Assembly: GCA_937121175.1 (NCBI GenBank)
Contig: CAKZKD010000004.1
Span: forward strand, 248,001-312,000
Length of the DNA: 64,000 bases
Direction: 5' to 3'
DNA from: an uncultured Flavobacteriales bacterium
GTDB lineage: Bacteria > Bacteroidota > Bacteroidia > Flavobacteriales_G > Salibacteraceae
Part shown: positions 26,151 to 35,547 of the stretch, one piece after another
How the letters are laid out: every line of letters begins with the position of its first letter
Position numbering within the stretch: position 1 is the first letter of the stretch
Notes under the pieces: model-generated
The model's input: only the letters and a program-made list of their open reading frames with translations
Told to the model about the DNA's origin: nothing
Database searches by the model: none
Translations under genes and position numbers: made by a program

Positions 26151-29100
26151 CTACATATTTCTTCTGTACTGGCCTCCAACCTCAAACAACGCACTAGTTA
26201 TCTGACCCAAAGAACAATACTTAGTTACTTCCATTAGCTTTTCGAAGATATTTTCATTCTGAACTGCAGCTTGTTGCACAGACTTAATTAATTCATCCGC
26301 TTTATGCGAATTGCCTTCATGCAATTGTTTCAACATGCTAATCTGATATTCTTTTTCCTCTTGTGTTGCACGAATTACTTCTTGAGGCAATACCGTTGGG
26401 GAGCCTTTAGAACTCAAGAAGGTATTCACTCCAATTATAGGAAAATCACCATTATGCTTCAGGGTTTCGTAATACAAGGACTCTTCTTGAATTTTTGAAC
26501 GTTGGTACATGGTTTCCATCGCACCCAATACACCACCTCTTTCAGTGATGCGCTCAAATTCTTGTAATACAGCCTCTTCCACCAAATCGGTCAATTCTTC
26601 AATAATAAACGAACCTTGAAGTGGGTTTTCGTTTTTCGCTAAACCAAGTTCTTTGTTAATGATTAGCTGAATCGCCATTGCGCGGCGCACAGACTCTTCT
26701 GTAGGAGTTGTAATTGCTTCATCGTAAGCATTTGTATGCAGCGAATTACAGTTATCGTAAATTGCATACAATGCTTGTAAGGTTGTTCTAATGTCGTTAA
26801 AATCAATCTCCTGAGCGTGTAATGAGCGACCAGAAGTTTGAATGTGATACTTCAACATTTGAGCTCTTGGATTTGCTCCATACTTCTGCTTCATGGCTTT
26901 AGCCCAAATTCGTCGAGCTACCCTGCCAATTACAGCGTATTCTGGGTCAATACCATTACTAAAGAAGAAAGATAAGTTAGGACCAAACTTGTTTATGTCC
27001 ATTCCTCGGCTCAAGTAGTATTCAACATACGTAAATCCATTTGACAATGTAAATGCTAACTGTGTAATGGGATTCGCTCCCGCCTCGGCAATGTGATATC
27101 CAGATATAGAAACCGAATAGAAATTTCGCACATTGTTCCTGATGAAATAATCCTGTACATCGCCCATTAATCGGAGTGCAAATTCAGTAGAGAAAATACA
27201 GGTATTCTGTGCTTGGTCTTCTTTCAGAATATCAGCTTGCACCGTTCCACGAACTTTAGTCAAGGTATCTGCCTTAATAGTTTCGTAAACATCTTTTGGC
27301 AACACTTGGTCGCCAGTTACGCCAAGCAGCATAAGACCAAGACCATCATTTCCTTCTGGAAGTTCTCCTTGGTAACTTGGACGGTCAACGCCAGCATTTT
27401 TATACAGCTCTGCAATCTTAGCCTCTATTTCTTGTTCAAGACCATTTTCTTTGATGTACTTCTCGCAGTTTTGGTCTATGGCAGCATTCATAAAGAACCC
27501 AAGCAACATAGGTGCAGGGCCGTTTATTGTCATAGAAACTGAGGTTAATGGATTTGACAAATCAAATCCTGAGTAAAGTTTCTTAGCGTCATCCAAACAG
27601 CAGATAGAAACACCAGCGTTTCCGATTTTACCGTAAATGTCAGGTCTAAAATCGGGATCGTTTCCATAAAGTGTAACTGAATCAAACGCCGTAGAAAGAC
27701 GCTTTGCTGGCATAGCCAAACTCACGTAGTGAAAACGTTTGTTCGTTCTTTCTGGACCACCTTCACCGGCAAACATTCTTGTTGGGTCTTCGCCTTCTCT
27801 TTTAAAAGGAAACAATCCTGCGGTGTATGGGAATTCTCCTGGAACATTTTCTTGCAAGCTCCATTTAAGAATATCGCCCCAACTTCTGTACTTGGGCAAC
27901 ACCACTTTTGGAATTTGAGAATGCGACAAAGACTCTGAATGCGTTTTGATTTTCAGTTCTTTATCTCGAACCTTAAAGATATATTCGGGTGCAGCATACC
28001 TTGCTTTTTTGTCTCCGAATTCTTCAATAATCTTTAAGTTTCTTGGGTCTAAATCTAACTTTATCGTCTCATAAGACTCCTGTAATTTTTTAATCAATCG
28101 ATCTTTATCATCAATCGTTGAATCAGCAAGTGTGTTTATGCTTATTTGAATACCGTACAATTTTTCGGCAATGTGGGCTTGAGCAGAAACCCATTCGTCA
28201 TAAGACCTATTGTTTTCGGCAATTTCTGCAAGGTATCGAGTTCTTTTTGGTGGAATGATGAAAATCTTTTCGGACATTTCATTCGTTATTTCAAACGAAC
28301 TCTCCAGTTTCACTCCAGTTTTTTCCACCAATTGCTCCATTATCTTTTTGTAGAGCGTATTCATTCCAGGATCGTTAAACTGCGATGCAATTGTTCCGAA
28401 AACAGGCATGGTATCCATATCCACGTGGAACAGATTATGATTCCGTTGGTATTGTTTTTTAACATCACGAATGGCATCTAATGCTCCTCGCTTGTCAAAT
28501 TTGTTCAAGGCAATGATATCCGCAAAGTCTAGCATGTCAATCTTTTCCAACTGAGTTGCTGCTCCATATTCTGGGGTCATTACATACAGGCTCACGTCCG
28601 AGTGGTCTAAAATTTCGGTATCCGACTGACCAATTCCAGAAGTTTCTAAAATGATTAAATCAAACTTGGAAGCTTTAATAATCTGAAGTGCCTCGTTTAC
28701 ATGCTTTGATAAAGCCAAATTTGACTGGCGAGTCGCTAACGAACGCATATAAACTCTATCGGTATTAATGCTATTCATTCGTATCCTGTCACCCAATAAA
28801 GCACCACCTGTTTTTCGTTTTGAAGGATCAACAGAAACTACTGCAATGTTTTTATCCTGAAAATCAATAAGAAAGCGGCGCACTAGTTCATCTACCAATG
28901 AAGACTTACCTGCACCTCCGGTACCCGTAATCCCTAAAATTGGCGTGTCGATTGACTTTGCCATTTCGTGAATTTGATCAAGTGCTGATTTCGCTTTTTC
29001 TGGAAAATTTTCAGCCGCAGAAATTAATCGAGCTATCGAAACCGTATCTTTCTCTTCAAGGTGGTTTACTTCTCCATTCAAATTTTCACCAATTGGAAAA

Positions 29101-29531
29101 TCGGACTGTTTAACCAAATCATTAATCATTCCTTGCAAGCCTAGTGACCGGCCATCGTCTGGGGAGTAAATTTTGGTAATTCCGTATTCGTGCAGTTCTT
29201 TGATTTCTTCAGGAAGGATAACACCTCCTCCACCTCCAAAAAGTTTGATATGAGTCGAATTTCGATCCTTGAGCAAATCGTACATGTATTTAAAATACTC
29301 AACATGACCACCTTGGTATGACGTCATTGCTATGGCATTGGCATCTTCTTGAATTGCGCAATTCACCACTTCTTCAACACTACGATCATGTCCAAGGTGA
29401 ATTACCTCAACACCAGTAGATTGAATAATTCTGCGCATTATATTGATGGCAGCATCATGACCATCAAATAATGAAGCGGCGGTTACAATTCTGACTTTAT
29501 TTGTTGGTTTGTACGGTGCAACTTGTTCCAT
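26151..29531 (-). CDS. icmF: Fused B12-dependent acyl-CoA mutase with GTPase (IcmF type)
   Basis: A 1126-residue fusion. Order: cobalamin-binding domain (about 12-140, DGHDAAI with lower-axial His25), a MeaB-like G-protein chaperone (about 190-420, Walker [10 protein letters not shown] at 203-211, NKFD), and the mutase barrel (about 560-1050, [40 protein letters not shown]). IcmF interconverts isobutyryl-CoA and n-butyryl-CoA, or related branched acyl-CoAs, and carries its own repair GTPase. The Phe in GLFPFKR and the block [13 protein letters not shown] fit the isobutyryl-type pocket better than methylmalonyl-CoA mutase, which would have Tyr and Arg. Monocistronic with a strong promoter. Confidence 0.9.
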   Translation of the reverse strand: MEQVAPYKPTNKVRIVTAASLFDGHDAAINIMRRIIQSTGVEVIHLGHDRSVEEVVNCAIQEDANAIAMTSYQGGHVEYFKYMYDLLKDRNSTHIKLFGGGGGVILPEEIKELHEYGITKIYSPDDGRSLGLQGMINDLVKQSDFPIGENLNGEVNHLEEKDTVSIARLISAAENFPEKAKSALDQIHEMAKSIDTPILGITGTGGAGKSSLVDELVRRFLIDFQDKNIAVVSVDPSKRKTGGALLGDRIRMNSINTDRVYMRSLATRQSNLALSKHVNEALQIIKASKFDLIILETSGIGQSDTEILDHSDVSLYVMTPEYGAATQLEKIDMLDFADIIALNKFDKRGALDAIRDVKKQYQRNHNLFHVDMDTMPVFGTIASQFNDPGMNTLYKKIMEQLVEKTGVKLESSFEITNEMSEKIFIIPPKRTRYLAEIAENNRSYDEWVSAQAHIAEKLYGIQISINTLADSTIDDKDRLIKKLQESYETIKLDLDPRNLKIIEEFGDKKARYAAPEYIFKVRDKELKIKTHSESLSHSQIPKVVLPKYRSWGDILKWSLQENVPGEFPYTAGLFPFKREGEDPTRMFAGEGGPERTNKRFHYVSLAMPAKRLSTAFDSVTLYGNDPDFRPDIYGKIGNAGVSICCLDDAKKLYSGFDLSNPLTSVSMTINGPAPMLLGFFMNAAIDQNCEKYIKENGLEQEIEAKIAELYKNAGVDRPSYQGELPEGNDGLGLMLLGVTGDQVLPKDVYETIKADTLTKVRGTVQADILKEDQAQNTCIFSTEFALRLMGDVQDYFIRNNVRNFYSVSISGYHIAEAGANPITQLAFTLSNGFTYVEYYLSRGMDINKFGPNLSFFFSNGIDPEYAVIGRVARRIWAKAMKQKYGANPRAQMLKYHIQTSGRSLHAQEIDFNDIRTTLQALYAIYDNCNSLHTNAYDEAITTPTEESVRRAMAIQLIINKELGLAKNENPLQGSFIIEELTDLVEEAVLQEFERITERGGVLGAMETMYQRSKIQEESLYYETLKHNGDFPIIGVNTFLSSKGSPTVLPQEVIRATQEEKEYQISMLKQLHEGNSHKADELIKSVQQAAVQNENIFEKLMEVTKYCSLGQITSALFEVGGQYRRNM

Positions 29532-29553
29532 ATCGTTCCTGTTTTGGGGTGCG

Positions 29554-29585
29554 CAAAAGTACGCTAATAAAGAGATTGAAGCAAA
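29554..29585 (-). promoter_or_regulatory. Promoter (-33 and -7) for icmF
   Basis: On the minus strand: TTTG (29585-29582), 20 bases, then TACTTTTG (29561-29554). Both boxes and spacing match the Bacteroidota consensus, 22 bases before the ATG. Confidence 0.72.
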
Positions 29586-29721
29586 TGTGACCTGTAGGTT
29601 TCGCAGTTCATAAAACGATATATCTTATTCGTGAATTGTACCCGTATCTCCGAACAGTTGGTCGTGTTTTTCGATGAAATACCGTCAAAATTGAAAAGCG
29701 AAACCGTACCTTAGCTGCTCA

Positions 29722-30567
29722 ATGAATTTGAACAAAATAGTTACTTCCGCGCTTATAGTTTTATGCGCATCCTCATCTTTCGCTCAAGAAATTTCTGAAG
29801 CATCTTTAACTCCAACTAGTCAAGTTGTTGCAAGTGCTGATTTATTGACTACCGAAAAATTGGTTACTGTTTGTAACGGAGAAGAAAAATTTTTAAATCT
29901 TGGTTTTTCAACCAATAATATTATTGACTACTCTCCAAAATCTGGTATTGTCAGATTTGAAGGAAATGGAGTTTGGCTAAACCCAAACGCAAATACACTT
30001 TACACGTTCAATCATTCTAAAGGAACTATTGCAGTTGAAGCTTCAGTAGAAACGGTATATGCTCAGTTTTCTGTAACTCCCAATTCTGGAACTGCTCCAT
30101 TGAGCATTGCTGTAACGAACGAAAGTAAAAATGCAGTTAGCTTCAAATGGGATTTTGGAATTGAAGTTTCTGAAAATAAAGAGCCTTCAATTGTATATTC
30201 TGAACCAGGTACTTATCCAATTTCTCTAACCGTTACTGGTGAAAAAGGTTGCACTTCTACTTCTGCAAACAAGAACATTGAAGTTTTTGAAGAAGGAGAA
30301 TTCTTTATTCCGAATGCATTTACGCCAAACTTTGATGGTAGAAACGAAACCTTTTTCGTCATTCCTAAGAACATTGAAGAGTTTACTTGCTCTGTATTCA
30401 ACCAATTCGGTGATTTGGTTACTTCGTTTAGTTCAAGAGACGAAGAATGGGACGGAACTTTTAATGGATATCCGGCACCCTCAGGAAACTATATCTACAA
30501 AATACAATACACTAATTTAGCAGGTAATTCCAAAAAATTGGTTGGCGCTGTTGAACTTCGACGCTAG
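29722..30567 (+). CDS. Exported PKD-domain protein with T9SS type B signal
   Basis: A 281-residue secreted protein: signal peptide (1-21, ending SSFAQ), an N-terminal beta-rich region of about 90 residues, one PKD domain (about 112-190, APLSIAVTNESKNAVSFKWDFG, then PGTYPISLTVTG), and a C-terminal gliding-motility-associated domain (about 195-281: FFIPNAFTPNFDGRNETF, IFNQFGDLV-like VFNQFGDLV, W-DGTFNGYPAPSGNYIYKI). This last domain is the type B sorting signal. It is unusually short for such a protein; most of this class exceed 1000 residues. It may be an adhesin fragment or small surface protein. Stands alone. Confidence 0.85.
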   Translation: MNLNKIVTSALIVLCASSSFAQEISEASLTPTSQVVASADLLTTEKLVTVCNGEEKFLNLGFSTNNIIDYSPKSGIVRFEGNGVWLNPNANTLYTFNHSKGTIAVEASVETVYAQFSVTPNSGTAPLSIAVTNESKNAVSFKWDFGIEVSENKEPSIVYSEPGTYPISLTVTGEKGCTSTSANKNIEVFEEGEFFIPNAFTPNFDGRNETFFVIPKNIEEFTCSVFNQFGDLVTSFSSRDEEWDGTFNGYPAPSGNYIYKIQYTNLAGNSKKLVGAVELRR

Positions 30568-30576
30568 AATTCAGCT

Positions 30577-31347
30577 TTAATCTTCCTTCAAAACTTCCTG
30601 TATTTCCTCGAATGCTTGCACGTATATTCGATAGAATTCTGAATAGGTTGTTTCAATTATTTGCCAGTTTGGTTCAGAAAATTCAAGCTCCCTTTCAATA
30701 ATTTCTAATTTGGGAACAACCCCTTTAATTCCACCTATATTTAGAGGCGATTTTAGTTTATGAGCACTATCGCCCGCTGATTTTTTATCCCAGGTTTTTA
30801 TGGACGTAAGCAACTCAGTACAATACTGTGGTACCTCCACTAAAAAAGATTCGTAAATTAACCCTAAAAATTTACCATCCCCATTAGAAAGTTTTACAGC
30901 GTTTTGATAATCTATTGGATAATCAGTTCCAAAAGAAGCTGCCCGCTTTCTTAATACATTTATTAGATCATCACCCGCAATCAATTCACTTATTAGGCTA
31001 GGAATTTTTGGAATTTCATCGAAACTTATAAAGGCATTTACACCAAAGTCAACCAAAGTCAATTGTTGAGCTGACGTCAATTCAGTTCCATAGACAATAA
31101 TTTTTAAAGGACTTTTTCGCTTAGCATAACGTAAGAGTGGAATAATTTCTATTTCATGTCGAACGTTACTGTACAAACTACCTGAAAGAAATAAAGCATC
31201 AAATTTATTCGCAGCCATAGCACCAATTCCGTCCAAGGGATTATCGATGAAATGCATCTTACATAGATGTGATTCAACCGCTTTTTGCAACAGTAATTTC
31301 TCATCTTCAGAATTAACCAATGAAAGTATGTTAAGTTTTTCTGCCAT
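30577..31347 (-). CDS. Hpt-domain protein with degenerate receiver
   Basis: A 256-residue protein. Residues 1-125 have the alternating beta/alpha pattern of a receiver domain (ILSLVNSEDEKLLLQKAV, FDALFLSGSL, LKIIVYGTEL, VNAFISFDEI), but at the phospho-acceptor position after FDALFL there is Ser, and the acidic pair at the N-terminus is reduced. Residues about 150-250 form a histidine phosphotransfer domain with the phospho-histidine in SAHKLKSPL. It may therefore relay phosphate through the Hpt domain while the pseudo-receiver serves binding. It is head-to-head with the LytTR regulator gene (90-bp gap), which suggests a shared signalling role. Confidence 0.8.
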   Translation of the reverse strand: MAEKLNILSLVNSEDEKLLLQKAVESHLCKMHFIDNPLDGIGAMAANKFDALFLSGSLYSNVRHEIEIIPLLRYAKRKSPLKIIVYGTELTSAQQLTLVDFGVNAFISFDEIPKIPSLISELIAGDDLINVLRKRAASFGTDYPIDYQNAVKLSNGDGKFLGLIYESFLVEVPQYCTELLTSIKTWDKKSAGDSAHKLKSPLNIGGIKGVVPKLEIIERELEFSEPNWQIIETTYSEFYRIYVQAFEEIQEVLKED

Positions 31348-31437
31348 TAAGATAGGATATACGCGCGAAAATCGTTAAAATTGAGCGGAATATGTTTTGT
31401 TTGGTATTTATATTCCATCCTTAAACTATATAGATTA

Positions 31438-32124
31438 ATGAATTGTGTAATTGTAGATGACGAAAAACTGTCAAGGACAGTAATTGAAAAATTTGTTCAA
31501 GACACGAATACGTTGAACCTTGTTGGATCCTATTCAAATGGACATGACCTTCATAAGGCATTGAACAATAAAAGCATAGATCTAATTCTTTTGGATATAA
31601 ACATGCCAGAAATTAATGGTATGGATTTAATAAAAACCACCGAAAATATTCCTCAAGTTGTCTTTATTACAAGCCATACTGATTATGCAATTGAAGCTTT
31701 TGAACATGATGTTACCGATTACTTGGTGAAACCAATTGAATACGCCCGATTTTTGAAAGCTGTTGACAAGGCCGAAAAAATTCACGAAGCGTTTGGGGTT
31801 CAAGAAACTGAAGACAATACAATTTATATAAAAAGTGATAGTCGCCTAATAAAAATGGACTTAACCAAAATCACCTTCATTGAAGCTCTAGGTGATTATG
31901 TGCGAATACACTCAAAAATGGGCAAGTACACTGTGCTAAGCACCATGAAATCTATGGCTCAAAAACTACCGAGTGAGTATTTTATGAGGATCCACAAATC
32001 TTACATCGTTCGACTTGATAAAATTCAAAAAATTGTAAAAAACGAGGTTTATCTAGAAAGTAACACGGTTCCAGTATCTAGAAGTTATAAAGACATACTA
32101 AAAGAACGCCTTCCGTTGCTATAA
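31438..32124 (+). CDS. LytTR-type response regulator
   Basis: A 228-residue regulator. Receiver domain (about 1-118): acidic VDDEKLSR, phospho-acceptor Asp in LILLDINMPEINGMD, Thr/Ser in FITSHTDYA and Lys in YLVKPIEYARF. DNA-binding LytTR domain (about 130-226): IYIKSDSRLIKMDLTKITFIEALGDYVRIH and FMRIHKSYIV. The start is the ATG at 31438, since the longer frame begins at a TTG whose extra residues are not part of the receiver fold. In Bacteroidota such regulators often control surface polysaccharide or cell-envelope genes. The unknown membrane protein gene follows after 49 bases on the same strand. Confidence 0.92.
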   Translation: MNCVIVDDEKLSRTVIEKFVQDTNTLNLVGSYSNGHDLHKALNNKSIDLILLDINMPEINGMDLIKTTENIPQVVFITSHTDYAIEAFEHDVTDYLVKPIEYARFLKAVDKAEKIHEAFGVQETEDNTIYIKSDSRLIKMDLTKITFIEALGDYVRIHSKMGKYTVLSTMKSMAQKLPSEYFMRIHKSYIVRLDKIQKIVKNEVYLESNTVPVSRSYKDILKERLPLL

Positions 32125-32173
32125 AGGCTTCACTCAACTCCATTTTAACATAGCTATTACTTAATATTGCGAA

Positions 32174-33397
32174 ATGGATATTAAGCGATGGTTCCTTGGC
32201 ATACTAATACTTATTCTAGTAAGCATGCCGGTGGTGAGTATTCTTGTGTGGGTGTTTAGCCCGACGTATCCAATAAACTTAATGATTGTCGATAAAACTG
32301 TACTAACACCTGAAGGTAACGAGCATAGAAGTTTCAATTGGATATTAAAACACAATAAGTACGTTAAGCCAGATGGTTCCTATTATGAAATTTCTGATTA
32401 TAGAGGTTTTTTTCCTTTAGATAGTCAAAAGTTCTACATTAACGACCTAGACATTTACAAAGATGAACAGCTTGATAGCCTTTCTGACACTTTAGATATG
32501 GTATATTTTGCTGACACCTACGGTATTTACTATAATGAATGGTATCGCCAAGAAGATGAAAACGAACACTCGGAAATCGTATATGGTAGAACGTCCAACA
32601 ACGATTTTGCTTTCATGCAGAAAATGCACGAAAAACAAAAACTCGTTATAACCGAGTTCAATACTATTGCCTCTCCCACTAATGTTGGTGTCCGAAAAAA
32701 AATGGAAGAGGAATTCGGCGTTCGTTGGTCAGGATGGGTTGGGCGTTACTTTTTTTCGTTGGACACTACCAAGAATCCAGAACTCCCCAAGTGGGTAGTG
32801 AATTTATACAAAGAACAATATTGCGATGAATGGCCTTTTAAAGAGAGTGGAATTGTATTAGTTCATGAATCAGAAGAGATTGTTGTACTCGACAATTCTC
32901 AAGACTTACTGCACGAAGTACCTATTATTAATACTGATAGGTACTATCAAGAATTTTTTGGAGTACCAGAATACATTCGATATCCGTTTTGGTTTGATAT
33001 TACTTACTTGGAGTATGATGATTTAGTAGTTTCGACCTATAAACTACATACTAGCCTAAGGGGAGACTCGGTCTTAAATGCTCATAAAATCCCCAAGGAG
33101 TTTCCAGCCGTTTTGGGTGACCACATTATCAATAGGTTCTACTATTTCGCTGGTGATTTTGCGGATAATCCCATTGCATTTTCAGCGGTATATTCAAGAG
33201 GCATAGAATACCTTGATTTTTTCTTGTACAACAATAAAGACTTATCAGATCGTCAAAAATTCTTTTGGACCTACTACAATCCGCTCATGTCGAAAATCAT
33301 GTCGGACTATTATGGAGTTGTAAATTTTGATTTTGGTGATGATTACAACCCTGATGAAAATACCGAAACTATTTCTTTTGGGGAAGAACCAGAATAA
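32174..33397 (+). CDS. Membrane-anchored protein of unknown family in the polysaccharide locus
   Basis: A 407-residue protein with one N-terminal membrane segment (about 5-29) and a periplasmic body. I cannot assign a Pfam family. The body starts with INLMIVDKTVLTPEGNEHRSF and shows alternating predicted strands and helices: DMVYFADTYGIYYNEWY (about 107-123), KLVITEFNTIASPTN (about 155-169), then FGVRWSGWVGRYF (about 178-190). The order resembles an alpha/beta (GATase-like) fold, which is only a guess. No deacetylase motif is seen. It ends two bases before the convergent glycosyltransferase gene and follows the LytTR regulator, so it is placed as an accessory protein of the exopolysaccharide system. 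Confidence 0.7.
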   Translation: MDIKRWFLGILILILVSMPVVSILVWVFSPTYPINLMIVDKTVLTPEGNEHRSFNWILKHNKYVKPDGSYYEISDYRGFFPLDSQKFYINDLDIYKDEQLDSLSDTLDMVYFADTYGIYYNEWYRQEDENEHSEIVYGRTSNNDFAFMQKMHEKQKLVITEFNTIASPTNVGVRKKMEEEFGVRWSGWVGRYFFSLDTTKNPELPKWVVNLYKEQYCDEWPFKESGIVLVHESEEIVVLDNSQDLLHEVPIINTDRYYQEFFGVPEYIRYPFWFDITYLEYDDLVVSTYKLHTSLRGDSVLNAHKIPKEFPAVLGDHIINRFYYFAGDFADNPIAFSAVYSRGIEYLDFFLYNNKDLSDRQKFFWTYYNPLMSKIMSDYYGVVNFDFGDDYNPDENTETISFGEEPE

Positions 33398-33399
33398 AT

Positions 33400-35547
33400 T
33401 TACTCTCTTAGCAGCCAAGAATCCCCGTTCACGTTCAACCGGATGTTAAACAAGTAATCTTTTGCCCTTTTTTCTGTATCAAATACTGCATATGCCACAC
33501 GATATCTATTGTCACTCTGTACAACAACCGCACGCCTAAAACCCTGCGCCTGTAGACCATCTCGCAGCTGTACCGCATTTTCGTATTCCAAATAACTACC
33601 TGCAATTATGTAATAATCAATCTTACTCGAAGACTTTTTAACCACATCCTTTTTTACTTCAGATTTCTTCTTCGGTACTTCTTTTGTCTCTGGTTTTTGG
33701 GAATCCTTCGTCGGTTGGTTTTTACTTTTATCGTATTCCCCAAATCGAGTTCCACTATCAGGGTCTTTTATTTTTGTTGGACCACCACCTTCCACGAGCT
33801 CTCTCTCTTTTTCAGACTGCTTAGTTGATTTTAGTGCAATTTTCAAAGAGCGAGATAGTAATGCCCTTTCTTTTTTAATCAACGTTTCGGAGGGTGTTGC
33901 TTTAGGTTGGAACATTTCGATAAGTGTTGGGCTAAAAGCCAACTTGTTTTTAGTCAACAATGCATCTAAGTCAACTATAACGTACAAAAATATAGCTACA
34001 GTGGCAACAGCTGCTGCAGCATATCCTGTGATTGAAGCTTTAACCACTGGAGCTTTTTGTACTGGCGTAACTTTTTCTACTACACGAATTCTTTTTGGGC
34101 CTCCAGTTGCAGTTTGCCCAAAGCCTTTACGCGTCATTTCTCCCCAGGACGATTTACCGAATAAGTAATCCAAATTGCCCATAACTGCGGAATAAACGAC
34201 AAATGGATGATAGATAAAGGGCTCTATTAATCCTGTACGAAGCAACGCCAGTAAATCTCTTTTACGCTTGTAGTTATGATAGGTAATTTCTTCTATTAAA
34301 AGTGATAGCACAGAGAAGGTTACGGTAAAACCAAAAATCAACAGCATCATTAATAGAAAGAAGCTCCAATTTACCAATCCCACAAGTGCCAACAGAAAAA
34401 AGAGCATTAATCCGAAGGCTTCTAATAAAGGTGCTGCCCACTCAAATACGAACCAATACGGGTAACTCAACATTCCCAACAGTTTGTACTTTGGATTAAA
34501 GAACATTCCCCTATGTTTCCATAGCGTTTCAATAGTACCACGTGTCCAGCGATTTCTTTGTCTTCCTAAAATGCTCCATGACTCGGGGCATTCTGTCCAA
34601 CATAGTGGGTCTGGAATAAAAGCAACGGTATAATTTCGCTTTTGCTCAATCATATAACGACGCATTCGAACAACGAGTTCCATGTCCTCTCCAACGGTTT
34701 TATGATCATATCCACCAACTTCAATAGCTATCTTTCGACTAAAAACACCCAGTGCACCGCTAATTAAAATGAGTCCGTCCATTAGACTCCAGGCCATTCT
34801 ACCTAATAAAAACGCACGTATATATTCTAACGCCTGCGAACGAGCAACAAAATTCGTTGGAACTCTTACTTCAAGTAAACGTCCATCTTCAACCTTGCAG
34901 CTATTCGCAATACGAATGACTCCACCAGTTGCAATTACCTCTCGTTCATTTTCATCCATGAACGGTTTCATGAGTTTAAGAAGAGCATCCTGCTCAAGCA
35001 CACAATCCACATCAATACAGGTAACATAATCGTACTGAGCGATATTTATCCCAACATTTAAGGCATCTGATTTTCCACCATTTGCTTTATCAACCACCAC
35101 TAACTGGTTAAATGCTTCATTTTGGGATTTATAAACGCCATAAATATCTTTTGTAGGTAACTCATGATTAATGGCAAAATCAACCTTAACCAAATCGTAT
35201 TCCTCAATTAACAATTCAATGGTTTCATCCTTACTACCGTCGTTAATGACCACAACTTCAAAGTTTGAGTAATGAATCGACAGTATCGAACGAACATTTT
35301 CAATAATCGTGGCAGCTTCGTTGTACGCCGGAGCTAGAATAGTAACTGACGGAGCGAACTCCGTATTCAGAATGTCTTTGTAATCGACAAAGAAATTTTT
35401 TCGGAGATATTTCTTTACAGCCAAAAAAGAAATGAGCGATAGTGAAAGGTACGACACCATGATAGACACCGAATAGATGTACAGTAGGTTGTAAAATAAA
35501 TCGACCGCGATATCCCAAAAGGAAGTATCTAAGTCATATTCTTTCAT
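33400..35547 (-). CDS. Family 2 glycosyltransferase (polysaccharide synthase type) fused to SPOR domain
   Basis: A 715-residue inner-membrane processive glycosyltransferase. Order: N-terminal membrane segments (about 15-45), cytoplasmic GT2 domain (about 66-310) with ILAPAYNE, VVINDGSKDET, the DxD motif DVDC (179-182), GEDMELV and QRNRW (330-334, the QxxRW signature of PgaC/cellulose-synthase-like enzymes), several membrane segments (about 360-420), a last membrane segment (about 506-527), a Lys/Ser/Pro-rich linker, and a SPOR domain (about 645-709, YYIIAGSYLEYENAVQLRDG). SPOR domains bind peptidoglycan lacking stem peptides. The ATG at 35547 is preferred to the TTG at 35565. It overlaps the HEAT gene by 14 bases. 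Confidence 0.88.
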   Translation of the reverse strand: MKEYDLDTSFWDIAVDLFYNLLYIYSVSIMVSYLSLSLISFLAVKKYLRKNFFVDYKDILNTEFAPSVTILAPAYNEAATIIENVRSILSIHYSNFEVVVINDGSKDETIELLIEEYDLVKVDFAINHELPTKDIYGVYKSQNEAFNQLVVVDKANGGKSDALNVGINIAQYDYVTCIDVDCVLEQDALLKLMKPFMDENEREVIATGGVIRIANSCKVEDGRLLEVRVPTNFVARSQALEYIRAFLLGRMAWSLMDGLILISGALGVFSRKIAIEVGGYDHKTVGEDMELVVRMRRYMIEQKRNYTVAFIPDPLCWTECPESWSILGRQRNRWTRGTIETLWKHRGMFFNPKYKLLGMLSYPYWFVFEWAAPLLEAFGLMLFFLLALVGLVNWSFFLLMMLLIFGFTVTFSVLSLLIEEITYHNYKRKRDLLALLRTGLIEPFIYHPFVVYSAVMGNLDYLFGKSSWGEMTRKGFGQTATGGPKRIRVVEKVTPVQKAPVVKASITGYAAAAVATVAIFLYVIVDLDALLTKNKLAFSPTLIEMFQPKATPSETLIKKERALLSRSLKIALKSTKQSEKERELVEGGGPTKIKDPDSGTRFGEYDKSKNQPTKDSQKPETKEVPKKKSEVKKDVVKKSSSKIDYYIIAGSYLEYENAVQLRDGLQAQGFRRAVVVQSDNRYRVAYAVFDTEKRAKDYLFNIRLNVNGDSWLLRE

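Noticed and set aside
28146-28481. 111-codon open frame antisense to icmF
   Set aside because: Shadow of the mutase gene; no homology pattern.
32174-33397. Polysaccharide deacetylase assignment for the unknown protein
   Set aside because: The expected metal-binding His-x3-His and the NodB Asp-Asp motif are not present.
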